Positions 27,246 to 36,103 of a stretch of DNA of 64,000 nucleotides are shown in pieces. The notes under the pieces were generated by a model. That model was not told where the DNA came from. It saw only the letters and a list, made by a program, of their open reading frames with translations, and searched no databases. This DNA is from Photobacterium arenosum (GTDB taxonomy: Bacteria > Pseudomonadota > Gammaproteobacteria > Enterobacterales > Vibrionaceae): contig NZ_JACYTP010000009.1 of assembly GCF_014841115.1 (NCBI RefSeq), positions 1-64,000 of the forward strand, written 5' to 3'. How positions within the stretch are numbered: position 1 is the first letter of the stretch; every line of letters starts with the position of its first letter. Made by a program: the position numbers and the translations under genes.

Positions 27246-28205
27246 ATGGATAAACTCAGGTCATTAGAAATATTTTTAGCCACGTGTGATGGTGAGAGCT
27301 TTGCGGCAGCAGCACGAAGCTGTAACACAGATCCGTCCACGGTCAGCAAGGCAATCAGCCGGCTGGAAGCGCAGTTAGGACTGACACTTTTTCAGCGCTC
27401 TACCCGACAATTGCGTATCACCGCTGCGGGTCAGCGCTATGCCGATACAGTGCGCAAGATGATTCAGGATCTCACCGTCTGCGAATATGAGCTCAAGCAT
27501 TTGAATGACTCGCCCAGCGGTACTCTGCGCATCAATTCGGCCGTCTGTTACGGCCATCTCTATCTTCGCCCCTTGCTGCAGGCATTCTGTCAGCGTTACC
27601 CAGCCATCAAGCTAGATCTGGAAATCAATGATTTACACGCCGATATCATTGAGAACGATATTGATGTCGCGCTGCGTACGGGTTACGTAAAGGACAGTCG
27701 CCTGGTGGCCCGGCGCCTGAGCCCAATGGACTTTCTTGTTTGTGCCTCACCACACTATTTAGCGGCTCAGGGTGCACCCCAATGTGCCGATGACTTTCAC
27801 CAGCACAGCTGGATTGGTTTTCGTATCAAAGAGACACGACAGCTACAGCCCATCTTTTTGCCGAATGAGCAGGGTGAATATGTTCCTTATGAATTAGAAC
27901 GAACGCATGTCACTGATGATGGCGAAGCAATGGCCTGTATGTGTGCCGATGGTCTGGGCTTTGCTCAATTACCTCACTTTCTTGCAAAACAGGGCTTGAA
28001 CAACGGCACCTTAGTATCCCTGTATCCTTATTTCAGACCGCCACAACCTGATAATGGTGTGTTTGCCATCTATCCTAAACGCGAATATTTACCCGCCAAA
28101 GTCAGAGTGTTTATTGAATTTATGACTGCATCTTTGGCATCTATGGGGGAAAGCACAAATCACACCTGGGCTGAAAACTGGGCGCCTCTTGTGAGTGGCC
28201 GGTAG
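27246..28205 (+). CDS. LysR-family transcriptional regulator
   Basis: A 319-aa LysR regulator with the DNA-binding domain at residues 3-61 (EIFLATCDGESFAAAARSCN, then DPSTVSKAISRLEAQLG) and a substrate-binding domain from about 88. It reads rightward, back to back with the MFS-AhpD-membrane-SCO operon, which it presumably controls. The GESFAAAAR / STVSKAISRLE pattern is common among Vibrio and Pseudomonas regulators of small efflux operons. The inducer cannot be read from sequence. Confidence 0.88.
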   Translation: MDKLRSLEIFLATCDGESFAAAARSCNTDPSTVSKAISRLEAQLGLTLFQRSTRQLRITAAGQRYADTVRKMIQDLTVCEYELKHLNDSPSGTLRINSAVCYGHLYLRPLLQAFCQRYPAIKLDLEINDLHADIIENDIDVALRTGYVKDSRLVARRLSPMDFLVCASPHYLAAQGAPQCADDFHQHSWIGFRIKETRQLQPIFLPNEQGEYVPYELERTHVTDDGEAMACMCADGLGFAQLPHFLAKQGLNNGTLVSLYPYFRPPQPDNGVFAIYPKREYLPAKVRVFIEFMTASLASMGESTNHTWAENWAPLVSGR

Positions 28206-28353
28206 TTTTGCGGGGTGTTCAATAAATTGGTTTAGTAAATTAATATAAGTGCCTTTAGTATAGAGTTTTAGCAGAAGTATGTGAGAACATGGTAATGCGG
28301 AATTAATAAAGGCTAAACCCGATAATTGTAATGTGTTTTTTTCAGGTGAATGA

Positions 28354-28593
28354 ATGGAAAATTCAATTGGTATGTTATTAGTTGTAGCTTTGATGCTGGT
28401 AACTTTATTTGCTTTGAATCGGTTTTGTAATGTTATGAAAGAAATTTGGATGAATAAAAAGATTAATTGGGCGTTGATACTTCAGTGCTTTGTTGCTTCT
28501 TTTGTTACAATTCTTCTTTTTTTCTTTATTTCGGAAAATGCAGAAATGCTAAATATCAAGGTGAGCCCAGCAAATCCACCTATTCAAAGGTAG
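28354..28593 (+). CDS. Small hypothetical membrane protein
   Basis: A 79-aa protein with two hydrophobic segments (about 6-24 and 38-58) and a short polar tail. AGGTGA lies a few bases before the ATG. The local sequence is AT-rich compared with the LysR upstream. It is the first of four small rightward genes and is 33 bp from the next. No family recognised. Confidence 0.6.
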   Translation: MENSIGMLLVVALMLVTLFALNRFCNVMKEIWMNKKINWALILQCFVASFVTILLFFFISENAEMLNIKVSPANPPIQR

Positions 28594-28626
28594 TTAGTAG
28601 AAAATTATATTGAAATGGAGATTGTT

Positions 28627-28956
28627 ATGAAACAGGTTCTTATGACATTGATGTTGTGCTTTTCATCGTTTTCTTTCGCCAACTACTATTGTTTAGGCGA
28701 AATCAAGCACCTTGGTGTTGATTCTTCAACCCTTCATGTCAGTAATGGTTTTGGTGTGCATAAACTGTGTAATGTGTCTGAAGAACACTGTAAAGCGTGG
28801 ATGTCTATGGGATTATCAGCCAAAATGTCGAATCGTCAGGTGGTGATTTATTACAGGCATCCGACGTTGGCTGGAAACCTGAGTGGCAGTCGCTGCAATG
28901 AAATCGGTGACTGGGTGGTGCCAGAAGATAGTGTTTACTATTTCCAAGTCTATTAA
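28627..28956 (+). CDS. Small secreted protein, paralogue 1 of 3
   Basis: I start at the ATG at 28627 because AATGGAG is 6 nt upstream. The ATG at 28615 would place that site inside the gene. The 109-aa product has a signal peptide (MKQVLMTLMLCFSSFSFA) and a mature part of about 90 residues beginning NYYCLGEIKHLGV. It has four cysteines. The pattern of a GxI strand, a central short helix (CKAWMSMGLSAKMS), then VVIYY and a late Cys before W recurs in the next two genes. A small OB-like or toxin-B-subunit-like fold is possible, but no function is assigned. Confidence 0.7.
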   Translation: MKQVLMTLMLCFSSFSFANYYCLGEIKHLGVDSSTLHVSNGFGVHKLCNVSEEHCKAWMSMGLSAKMSNRQVVIYYRHPTLAGNLSGSRCNEIGDWVVPEDSVYYFQVY

Positions 28957-28987
28957 ATGGCTATATTGTTATTAATTGAGAGAAAAC

Positions 28988-29326
28988 ATGAATAAAAAAC
29001 ATGCAAGTTTGGTTAAGGGGTTATTTATTGCAGCTGGGTTCCTGAGCACGCCGTTCGCTAGTGCAGATGTACTGTGTGAAGGGAAAATTCAGAATATATA
29101 TAAGTGGTCAGACAGACAAACGTTGTCTATTCAGGTAGCCACGCCTGAAGGTGTGACGAACTGGATTCGGATGCCAACCAAGTCGGATGAATCGATGGCG
29201 TTAACGGCATTTGCCAGTGAAAAAACGGTACAAGTTCGCTGGGAAGGCGATCTGAATTTTACCAAGTGTGTGGATGGATGGCCGCATAATACCGAATTTG
29301 AAGGCTGGTGGCTGATTAAGGGCTAA
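28988..29326 (+). CDS. Small secreted protein, paralogue 2 of 3
   Basis: The ATG at 28988 follows GAGAGAAAAC. The 112-aa product has a signal peptide (MNKKHASLVKGLFIAAGFLS, cleaved near ASA) and a mature part starting DVLCEGKIQNIYKW. It shares the layout of its neighbours: a GKI strand, a central ALTAFASEKTVQVRW segment and CVDGW near the end. Only two cysteines remain, which could form one disulfide. It is 31 bp from the preceding gene and 43 bp from the next, so probably co-transcribed. No domain family recognised. Confidence 0.7.
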   Translation: MNKKHASLVKGLFIAAGFLSTPFASADVLCEGKIQNIYKWSDRQTLSIQVATPEGVTNWIRMPTKSDESMALTAFASEKTVQVRWEGDLNFTKCVDGWPHNTEFEGWWLIKG

Positions 29327-29369
29327 CACTCTTGGATATTTTTACACGTTAAGTTGGTTGGAGAATAAA

Positions 29370-29705
29370 ATGAAAAAATGGAATAGATTTTTGCTTGTTG
29401 CGTTGTCGCTTTTATCTTTTAGTTCACATGCTGTATACAACGCAAATATGACTGGCGTAGTAACGCAAGTGTTAACTTATACGGATGGCAATCAGATTTA
29501 TTTCTTGCTGAAGAATCAGCCAACATCACACCCCAGCTGTAAGCCTGATTTGTTCGCCATTGACGCGAGCACTCCTGGTGAAACCCGACATCAGGTACTG
29601 TCACGGTTGCTGACAGCCTATGCAACCGGTAAGCCCGTGAATATCGGCTACGACAAAGAAGGGGATTGTGCACATACCTGGATTCGTGCTCACCGGATCG
29701 GGTAA
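29370..29705 (+). CDS. Small secreted protein, paralogue 3 of 3
   Basis: The ATG at 29370 is preceded by TTGGAGAATAAA. The TTG at 29358 is part of that site. The 111-aa product has a signal peptide (MKKWNRFLLVALSLLSFSSHA) and a mature part starting VYNANMTGVVTQVLTY. Two cysteines lie in the layout seen in the two upstream genes (LSRLLTAYATGKPVNIGYDK, then CAHTW). The three genes look like an old local duplication, now strongly diverged. A terminator closes the group. Confidence 0.7.
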   Translation: MKKWNRFLLVALSLLSFSSHAVYNANMTGVVTQVLTYTDGNQIYFLLKNQPTSHPSCKPDLFAIDASTPGETRHQVLSRLLTAYATGKPVNIGYDKEGDCAHTWIRAHRIG

Positions 29706-29722
29706 TTGTTCGTTTTTGCAAG

Positions 29723-29756
29723 AATGGCCGTCACTGACAATGATGGCCATTTTTTA
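29723..29756 (+). terminator. Terminator after the small secreted protein genes
   Basis: AATGGCC (29723-29729) pairs with GGCCATT (29745-29751), extended by GTCA/TGAT, and is followed by TTTTTA. Confidence 0.78.
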
Positions 29757-29918
29757 TGTCTGACGCTCGATCTCTCCGTTTCACCAGCATGAAAAAACAA
29801 TCCCGCCAGCTCCCCATAGAAAGCATTGCCTGAATGGCGGTTTAGTGTTGATATGGTGTCATCGTGTGACTTACACGAGTGTAATTGTCTGTTGTGGCAC
29901 TAAAATGGAGCGTTTCTG

Positions 29919-30875
29919 TTGAATCCGAACTATAAGGCAAGCGCTATTCTGGTGCTGACGACTATGCTCGCGGCCATCGGGTGGATTTTCTCTAAGGAAA
30001 CACTGCAGGGCTTGCCGCCTTTTCTGTTTATTGGCATGCGATTTCTGCTCGCTTCACTGTGTCTGCTGCCGTTTTGTTATGCGGCGTTAAGGCGCACTAC
30101 GCTCAAAACAATCAGTTTTGCTGCCTTGGTGGGCGTGCTGCTGGGGGTAGCCATGATGTGTTGGATTCATGCCATGTCCAATACGGAAGCCTTAGCGGAA
30201 GGGGCATTTATTGCCAGCCTGTCGATGCTGTTTGTGCCGGTTGTCGCCTGGGTACTTTTCAGACAGAAACCGCCGCGGTCATTTTGGATTTCTATGCCAG
30301 TCGCGGTGGCTGGCATGGCGCTGTTATCGCTGTCCGGCGGCTGGCAGCAATCTGACAGCCAGATCTGGTTTGCCGCCTGTGCCTTTATGCTGGCGATACA
30401 CTTTAACGTGAACAGCCGGTTTGCCCAGCAGATCCCGATCCTCTTGCTGGCCTGTATTCAGTTATTTGTCACCGGCTTGCTGTCGTTGACTATGTCATTG
30501 ACCGTTGAGCAGATACCTGCGCAAGTGCCGGCGTCTGTCTGGGGCTGGTTCGCCCTCAGTACCCTGCTGGCCACCAGTTTACGTTACGTGTTGCAAACGG
30601 TAGGGCAAAAACAGATCACGGCATCGAATGCGGCATTGATCATGTTGCTGGAACCTGTGTGGACAGCAACGCTCAGCGTGCTGTGGTATGACGAAGTATT
30701 CACTTTGAATAAAGCGCTGGGATGTTTGCTGATTTTGTCGTCTCTGGTGTTGTACCGTGTGGGATCCCGGCCATTTCGGGCAGCGCGGCGGGTAGCCCGC
30801 ATTGAGCGCGGCCCTGATTCTTTTATCGATGCTTCAGCTGAAACGCAGGCATGCACTAAGAAGAGTGACGAGTAA
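29919..30875 (+). CDS. EamA/DMT-superfamily transporter
   Basis: A 318-aa inner-membrane permease with about ten hydrophobic segments arranged as two EamA repeats (about 5-135 and 145-285). The first starts with KASAILVLTTMLAAIGWIFS, and the second ends with the conserved-type LIMLLEPVWTATLSVLWYDE. The start is TTG, chosen from GGAG 8 nt upstream. The C-terminal 40 residues are basic, then polar (RAARRVARIERGP), and probably cytosolic. Substrate unknown. Drug/metabolite transporters of this kind usually export amino acids or small metabolites. It converges with the GlcG-like gene over a shared terminator. Confidence 0.85.
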   Translation: MNPNYKASAILVLTTMLAAIGWIFSKETLQGLPPFLFIGMRFLLASLCLLPFCYAALRRTTLKTISFAALVGVLLGVAMMCWIHAMSNTEALAEGAFIASLSMLFVPVVAWVLFRQKPPRSFWISMPVAVAGMALLSLSGGWQQSDSQIWFAACAFMLAIHFNVNSRFAQQIPILLLACIQLFVTGLLSLTMSLTVEQIPAQVPASVWGWFALSTLLATSLRYVLQTVGQKQITASNAALIMLLEPVWTATLSVLWYDEVFTLNKALGCLLILSSLVLYRVGSRPFRAARRVARIERGPDSFIDASAETQACTKKSDE

Positions 30876-30915
30876 CAGCAGCCATTAGTAATGGGCATGA
30901 CTCGTCCTGAACAGT

Positions 30916-30944
30916 AAAAGGGCCATCAATGATGGCCCTTTGCA
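30916..30944. terminator. Bidirectional terminator between the EamA and GlcG-like genes
   Basis: AAAGGGCCATC (30917-30927) pairs over 11 bp with GATGGCCCTTT (30931-30941). A-rich and T-rich flanks suit both strands. Confidence 0.8.
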
Positions 30945-30965
30945 TAGCGAACGGGGTATCTGTGA

Positions 30966-31406
30966 TTACTCCACGACTTCCACTTCGTCCGCTACCAGGT
31001 TTGCCGCTTTGATGCCGGCGATGGCACACAGCTCATCCAGTTCGGATAAATCACCGCTGATGCCAACCGCACCCAGCAGGCAGTTGTTGCTGCCGCGGAT
31101 CAGTACGCCACCCGGTACCGGCAGCAGGTTGCCTTCGGCCAGCACATTGACTGCCGACATGAACGCCGGACGCTGCTGGGCATCAAGGGCGAGTTTACGG
31201 GAAGAGCAGCCCAGCGCCAGGGCTCCCCAGGCTTTGGCGATGGCAATTTCAGGGCGGAGCATACTGGAGCCGTCCTGACGTTGCAGAGAAATAAGTTTAC
31301 CGCCGCTGTCGAGAACAGCCACAGTGAGAGGTGCAGCACCTTTGGTCAGGGCAGTGCTGAATGCGCCCTTGGTAATTACCAGTGCTTCGTCCAGTGTTAA
31401 GCTCAT
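30966..31406 (-). CDS. GlcG/HbpS-like protein
   Basis: A 146-aa protein of the GlcG/HbpS (haem-degrading, DUF336) family, small proteins often found beside glycolate or glyoxylate genes. The start at 31404-31406 is fixed by GGAGGG just upstream. Family motifs are the LTVAVLDSGGKLISLQRQDG strand pair, RPEIAIAKAWGAL and VPGGVLIR, then LGAVGISGD. No signal peptide is seen. It lies 189 bp downstream of malate synthase on the same strand. In E. coli glcG sits between glcF and glcB (malate synthase G), so the pairing is meaningful even though the biochemical role remains unclear. Confidence 0.85.
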   Translation of the reverse strand: MSLTLDEALVITKGAFSTALTKGAAPLTVAVLDSGGKLISLQRQDGSSMLRPEIAIAKAWGALALGCSSRKLALDAQQRPAFMSAVNVLAEGNLLPVPGGVLIRGSNNCLLGAVGISGDLSELDELCAIAGIKAANLVADEVEVVE

Positions 31407-31594
31407 AGTGATCCCTCCGATCAAGAATTAATTGACTAACTTTTTGAGCGGCAGCCGGTTCCCGACTGCCGGGTATGTTGTTTATGTGCCACCAATCCAT
31501 GCTCGGTGAGCGGCTTTACTCCTAAAATGCCATTCATACATGATGACCGGGAGTAAACGTCTCTACCGCTCTGGGAAATCCCCTGAGCAGACAA

Positions 31595-33214
31595 TCAGCC
31601 TACCAACAGCGGGTAGCTTGGCAATGTCAGGAATGGTGCAAATTCGTCTGATGTCGACAGTTCATCAAACAGTTTGGCCGCATCGTCAAAACGACGATTC
31701 TGGCTGTTATCCGTTTGTTCAAGCTTGAGGCTGTCCACTTCCTGTTGCAGCCAGTGGCGGAACAGCTCTGCGGTAAATAGCTGACCATCATCCAGCGTGA
31801 CACCGTGGTGTATCCACTGCCAGATATTGGCCCGCGAGATTTCAGCGGTTGCCGCATCTTCCATCAGGCCATGGATTGGCACGCAGCCAAGCCCGCGGAT
31901 CCAGGCTTCGATATACAGCAAAGCGATGCGCACATTCTTGCGAACACCGGCTTCATTACGGTGACCTTCACAAGGAGCCAGCAGATCTGCAGCTGTGATG
32001 TCGTTGGCGGCCGATGGCAGGTAATCAAGCTGGTTTGGCTTACCGCCGAGGCGCTGGTTAAACACTGTCATTGCGGTATCAACCAGACCAGGGTGGGCCA
32101 CCCAGGTGCCGTCGTGACCATTGCTGGATTCACGCTCTTTGTCTTCGATGACTTTTTCAAGAACCTGCTTCATTTCTTCAGGGTCTTTACTTGGAATAAA
32201 GGCAGACATACCGCCCATTGCCAGCGCGCCACGCTGGTGACAGGCAGCAATCAGCAACTGGCTGTATGCCGTCAGGAAAGGCTGCGCCATGGTCACATCG
32301 TGACGGTCAGGCAGAATGCGGTCTTTATGTTGCTTGAGAGTTTTGATGTAACTGAAGATGTAATCCCAGCGGCCGCAGTTCATGGCAACGATGTAATCGC
32401 GCATGGCGTACAGGATTTCATCCATTTCAAAAACAGCGGGCAGGGTTTCGATCAGCACGGTCGCTTTGATGGTGCCTGTCTGCGCACCGAAGTAGTTCTC
32501 GGTGAAACGGAACACATCGGCCCACCACTGGCCTTCTTCCATCGACTCCAGCTTTGGCAGGTAATAGTACACACCTAAGCCTTTTTCAGCCCGGGTCTGG
32601 TAGTTATGGAAAAAATACAAGCCGAAATCCATCAGGCAGCCAGGGATAGATTTGCCCTGATACTGAATGTGCTGCTCAGGCAGATGCAGGCCACGAGGAC
32701 GCGCGATCAGCAGGGCTGGATCATCATTCAGTACATATTCTTTCTGACGGTTGTCGTCGAAATAGCGCATTTCGCCCAGGTTGGCATCACGCAGGTTGAT
32801 CTGGCCTTGTACCATATTGTCCCAGCTCGGCGCAGTGGCATCCTCGAAACAACACATAAAGACTTTCGCGCCTGAGTTCAGCGCATTGATCACCATCTTG
32901 CGATCAACCGGACCCGTAATTTCCACCCGGCGATCCTGAAGCGGAGCAGGGATATCAGCAATTCGCCAGCTTTTATCATTTCTGATGTCTGCTGTGTCGG
33001 CTCTGAAACCAGGCAGTTTGCCATTGTCGAATTCACGCTGACGTGCTTCACGGCGGGCAAGCAGATCGTCCAGACGGCCTGAAAACTGACTGACAAGTGC
33101 AGTCAGAAACGCCATGGCATCGTCGTTCAGGATAGCCTGATAGTCGGGTGACAGTGAACCAACGGCGAGCTGTAGGGAATCGGCTTGTGCCTCATGATGT
33201 TGTTGGGTATCCAA
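31595..33214 (-). CDS. aceB: Malate synthase A
   Basis: Condenses glyoxylate with acetyl-CoA to malate. The 539-aa protein has the length of malate synthase A. It shows ITGPVDRKMVINALNSGA, CFEDATAPSWDN, the active-site region GRWDYIFSYIKTL with LPDRHDVTM, GGMSAFIPSKD, and the catalytic Asp in CVPIHGLMEDAATAEISR. The start is TTG, preceded by AAGGAGA with 6-nt spacing. Isocitrate lyase (aceA) is not adjacent, unlike the usual ace operon. Here the gene is back to back with the gcl operon and shares its operator type, so it probably serves glyoxylate from purines or glycolate rather than acetate growth alone. Confidence 0.95.
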   Translation of the reverse strand: MDTQQHHEAQADSLQLAVGSLSPDYQAILNDDAMAFLTALVSQFSGRLDDLLARREARQREFDNGKLPGFRADTADIRNDKSWRIADIPAPLQDRRVEITGPVDRKMVINALNSGAKVFMCCFEDATAPSWDNMVQGQINLRDANLGEMRYFDDNRQKEYVLNDDPALLIARPRGLHLPEQHIQYQGKSIPGCLMDFGLYFFHNYQTRAEKGLGVYYYLPKLESMEEGQWWADVFRFTENYFGAQTGTIKATVLIETLPAVFEMDEILYAMRDYIVAMNCGRWDYIFSYIKTLKQHKDRILPDRHDVTMAQPFLTAYSQLLIAACHQRGALAMGGMSAFIPSKDPEEMKQVLEKVIEDKERESSNGHDGTWVAHPGLVDTAMTVFNQRLGGKPNQLDYLPSAANDITAADLLAPCEGHRNEAGVRKNVRIALLYIEAWIRGLGCVPIHGLMEDAATAEISRANIWQWIHHGVTLDDGQLFTAELFRHWLQQEVDSLKLEQTDNSQNRRFDDAAKLFDELSTSDEFAPFLTLPSYPLLVG

Positions 33215-33243
33215 TTGCGTCTCCTTAGAACAAACGGTCTATC

Positions 33244-33260
33244 GTTTTGTATACATTTTA
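33244..33260 (-). promoter_or_regulatory. GntR-type operator before aceB
   Basis: The 8-bp palindrome TGTATACA lies at 33248-33255 inside GTTTTGTATACATTTTA, about 35 nt before the aceB start. On the minus strand it directly follows an AT-rich TTATAA that could be the -10 box. It is a weaker relative of the ATTGTATACAAT sites nearby. Confidence 0.55.
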
Positions 33261-33433
33261 TAATTTTCCTATTATCTATAACCTATATGGGCGTATCAGG
33301 TAAAGTGGTTTTTATCACTATGTAAATCTGATGTTGTTTTTATGTGTCGCTATTTTTTAAGATAACCTACTGTTATTTAAATAAATAGTGGAGTTGCGGC
33401 ATATTAAGTTTGTTTTAAATCGTAACAGCCCCC

Positions 33434-33490
33434 TTGCTAAGATCAATTATGTATGTCTAGAATACAATCATACACAACATTGTATACAAT
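33434..33490 (+). promoter_or_regulatory. gcl operon promoter and operator
   Basis: TTGCTA (33434-33439) and TAGAAT (33458-33463) with an 18-bp spacer form a likely sigma-70 promoter. The perfect 12-bp palindrome ATTGTATACAAT (33479-33490) lies just after the expected transcription start, a position suited to repression. AGGAGG and the gcl ATG follow. Confidence 0.65.
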
Positions 33491-33505
33491 TATGCAGGAG
33501 GCAGT

Positions 33506-35281
33506 ATGGCGAAGATGAAGGCAATTGAAGCCGCCGTTGAAGTTTTGAAAAAAGAAGGTGTTATTCAGGCATTTGGTGTACCAGGTGCAGCGATTAACCC
33601 AATGTATGCTGCACTGAAAAAACTGGGTGGCATTGATCATATTCTGGCTCGACATGTGGAAGGTGCTTCTCACATGGCTGAAGGTTACACGCGTACCAAT
33701 ACCGGTAATATCGGTGTTTGTATCGGTACTTCAGGCCCAGCGGGTACAGATATGATCACAGGATTGTATTCAGCAGCTGCTGACTCCATTCCAATTCTGT
33801 GTATCACCGGCCAGGCACCACGTGCTCGTCTGCACAAGGAAGATTTCCAGGCGGTTGATATCGAGAGTATCGCTAAACCCGTTGCTAAGTGGGCAACCAC
33901 AGTACTGGAGCCAGCTCAGGTGCCACGTGCATTCCAGCAGGCTTTCCATCTGATGCGCTCAGGCCGTCCGGGTCCGGTATTGATTGACTTGCCTATTGAC
34001 GTTCAGCTGGCTGAGATCGAATTCGATATCGACAGTTATGAGCCTCTGGAAGCGTACAAGCCAACAGCCAGCCGTGCTCAGATTGAAAAAGCATTAACCA
34101 TGCTGAACCAATCCGAGAAACCACTGATTGTTGCGGGTGGCGGTGTCATTAATGCCGGCGCGTCTGACTTGCTGCAGCAGTTCGCTGAAATCACCGGCGT
34201 ACCAGTGATTCCAACGCTGATGGGCTGGGGTTCACTTCCGGACAACCACGAATTGATGGTAGGTATGGTGGGTCTGCAAACAGCACACCGTTACGGTAAC
34301 GCCAACATGCTGGCTTCCGACTTCGTGTTTGGTGTTGGTAACCGCTGGGCAAACCGCCACACAGGTTCTGTAGATGTGTACACCAAAGACCGTAAGTTTG
34401 TTCACATTGATATCGAGCCGACTCAGATTGGCCGCGTATTCTGCCCGGATTTAGGTATCGTATCGGATGCAAAAGCGGCACTGGAACTGATTGTTGAGGT
34501 TGCCCGCGACATGAAAGCCGCCGGCAAGCTGGCCGACCGCAGCGCCTGGGTTTCTGAATGTCAGCAGCGTAAAGCCACTATGCTGCGTAAGACGCACTAC
34601 ACTGAAACGCCAGTGAAGCCAATGCGTGTTTACGAAGAAATGAACAAAGTGTTTGGCGAAGAGACCTGCTATGTGAGCACCATTGGTCTGTCTCAGATTG
34701 CCGCTGCTCAGTTCCTGCATGTGTACAAGCCAAATCACTGGATTAACTGTGGTCAGGCTGGTCCTCTGGGCTGGACAATTCCTGCCGCGCTGGGTGTGCG
34801 TGCAGCGGATCCGCAACGTCCGGTTGTGGCACTGTCTGGTGACTATGACTTCCAGTTCATGATCGAAGAGCTGGCTGCGGGTGCGCAGTTTAATCTGCCG
34901 TATATCCACGTACTGGTGAATAACTCTTACCTGGGTCTGATCCGTCAGGCACAGCGTCAGTTTGACATTGATTACTGTGTACAACTGGCGTTCGAGAACC
35001 AGAATGCGCCGGAGCTGAACGGCTATGGTGTTGACCACGTTGCTGTGGTTGAAGGTCTGGGCTGTAAAGCCATTCGCGTAACGGATCCTGAGAAGATTGC
35101 CGATGCCTTACGTGAAGCGCAGGTTCTGATGAACAAGCACAAAGTACCTGTTGTGGTTGAAGTGATTCTGGAGCGTGTAACGAATATCGCGATGGGCGTT
35201 GAGATTGACGGCATCAACGAGTTCGAAGCACTGACAGAAGATCAGGCTGATGCGCCGACGGCCATCACCTTTAACCAATAA
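33506..35281 (+). CDS. gcl: Glyoxylate carboligase
   Basis: Thiamine-diphosphate enzyme that joins two glyoxylates into tartronate semialdehyde and CO2. The 591-aa length is that of Gcl. The N-terminal PYR domain has [15 protein letters not shown]. The valine where most ThDP enzymes have the catalytic glutamate is the Gcl hallmark. The PP domain has [17 protein letters not shown] with the NNSYLGL cofactor motif. A central FAD/CoA-like domain (about 190-330) is present. A strong AGGAGG lies before the ATG. It leads the rightward gcl-hyi-glxR-glycerate kinase operon and carries the shared palindromic operator in its promoter. Confidence 0.97.
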   Translation: MAKMKAIEAAVEVLKKEGVIQAFGVPGAAINPMYAALKKLGGIDHILARHVEGASHMAEGYTRTNTGNIGVCIGTSGPAGTDMITGLYSAAADSIPILCITGQAPRARLHKEDFQAVDIESIAKPVAKWATTVLEPAQVPRAFQQAFHLMRSGRPGPVLIDLPIDVQLAEIEFDIDSYEPLEAYKPTASRAQIEKALTMLNQSEKPLIVAGGGVINAGASDLLQQFAEITGVPVIPTLMGWGSLPDNHELMVGMVGLQTAHRYGNANMLASDFVFGVGNRWANRHTGSVDVYTKDRKFVHIDIEPTQIGRVFCPDLGIVSDAKAALELIVEVARDMKAAGKLADRSAWVSECQQRKATMLRKTHYTETPVKPMRVYEEMNKVFGEETCYVSTIGLSQIAAAQFLHVYKPNHWINCGQAGPLGWTIPAALGVRAADPQRPVVALSGDYDFQFMIEELAAGAQFNLPYIHVLVNNSYLGLIRQAQRQFDIDYCVQLAFENQNAPELNGYGVDHVAVVEGLGCKAIRVTDPEKIADALREAQVLMNKHKVPVVVEVILERVTNIAMGVEIDGINEFEALTEDQADAPTAITFNQ

Positions 35282-35310
35282 TATTCCACGAATAGCAAAA
35301 GGAATGTGAC

Positions 35311-36093
35311 ATGCCGAAACTAGCAGCAAACTTATCCATGCTCTTTACGGAAGTACCTTTCATGGAGCGTTTTGAGGCCGCCGCGCAGGCGGGCTTTCGC
35401 GGGGTGGAATATTTATTCCCGTATGCTTTTGAAAGCGATGCTATTAAAGCCAAGCTGGATGAGAATGGTCTGACTCAGGTACTGTTCAATCTGCCTGCTG
35501 GCGACTGGGATGCTGGCGACCGCGGTATCGCGGTCGACCCTAAGCGTGTGGAAGAGTTTCGTGCCGGTGTACCGGAAGCCATCCGCTATGCCAAAGCGCT
35601 GAACTGTACGCAAGTGAACTGTCTGGCAGGGATTGTACCTGCCGGCGTCACCCCGGGGCAGGCGGAAGCAACATTTGTTGATAACTTGCGCTTTGCCGCG
35701 GCAGAGCTGAAAAAAGCGGGTATCAACCTGATCATCGAAGCGATTAACACCCGTGATATTCCAGGATTCTTCCTCAATACCACTCAGCAAGGTCTGGATA
35801 TTATTGAGAAAGTCGGCAGTGACAATCTGGAGCTGCAATACGACATCTACCACATGCAAATCATGGAAGGTGATCTGGCAACGACCCTGAGTCGTGAACT
35901 GGGCCAAATCCGCCACGTGCAGCTGGCTGACAATCCAGGCCGTCACGAACCGGGTACCGGTGAGATCAATTACCACTTCATGTTCAGGCATCTGGATGAA
36001 ATTGGCTATGAAGGCTGGGTCGGCTGTGAGTACAAACCGCAGACCACTACCGCAGAAGGCCTTGGCTGGCTGAAAGAATTTAATCAAATCTAA
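35311..36093 (+). CDS. hyi: Hydroxypyruvate isomerase
   Basis: TIM-barrel sugar-isomerase-like enzyme that interconverts hydroxypyruvate and tartronate semialdehyde. The 260-aa protein has the expected motifs: LAANLSMLFTEVPF at the N-terminus, VNCLAGIVPAG, IIEAINTRDIPGFFL with the catalytic glutamate, QYDIYHMQIMEGD, HVQLADNPGRHEPGTGEI and the last-strand GCEYKP. It lies 29 bp after gcl and 10 bp before glxR, which is the standard E. coli order. Confidence 0.95.
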   Translation: MPKLAANLSMLFTEVPFMERFEAAAQAGFRGVEYLFPYAFESDAIKAKLDENGLTQVLFNLPAGDWDAGDRGIAVDPKRVEEFRAGVPEAIRYAKALNCTQVNCLAGIVPAGVTPGQAEATFVDNLRFAAAELKKAGINLIIEAINTRDIPGFFLNTTQQGLDIIEKVGSDNLELQYDIYHMQIMEGDLATTLSRELGQIRHVQLADNPGRHEPGTGEINYHFMFRHLDEIGYEGWVGCEYKPQTTTAEGLGWLKEFNQI

Positions 36094-36103
36094 GGAGAGG
36101 ATA

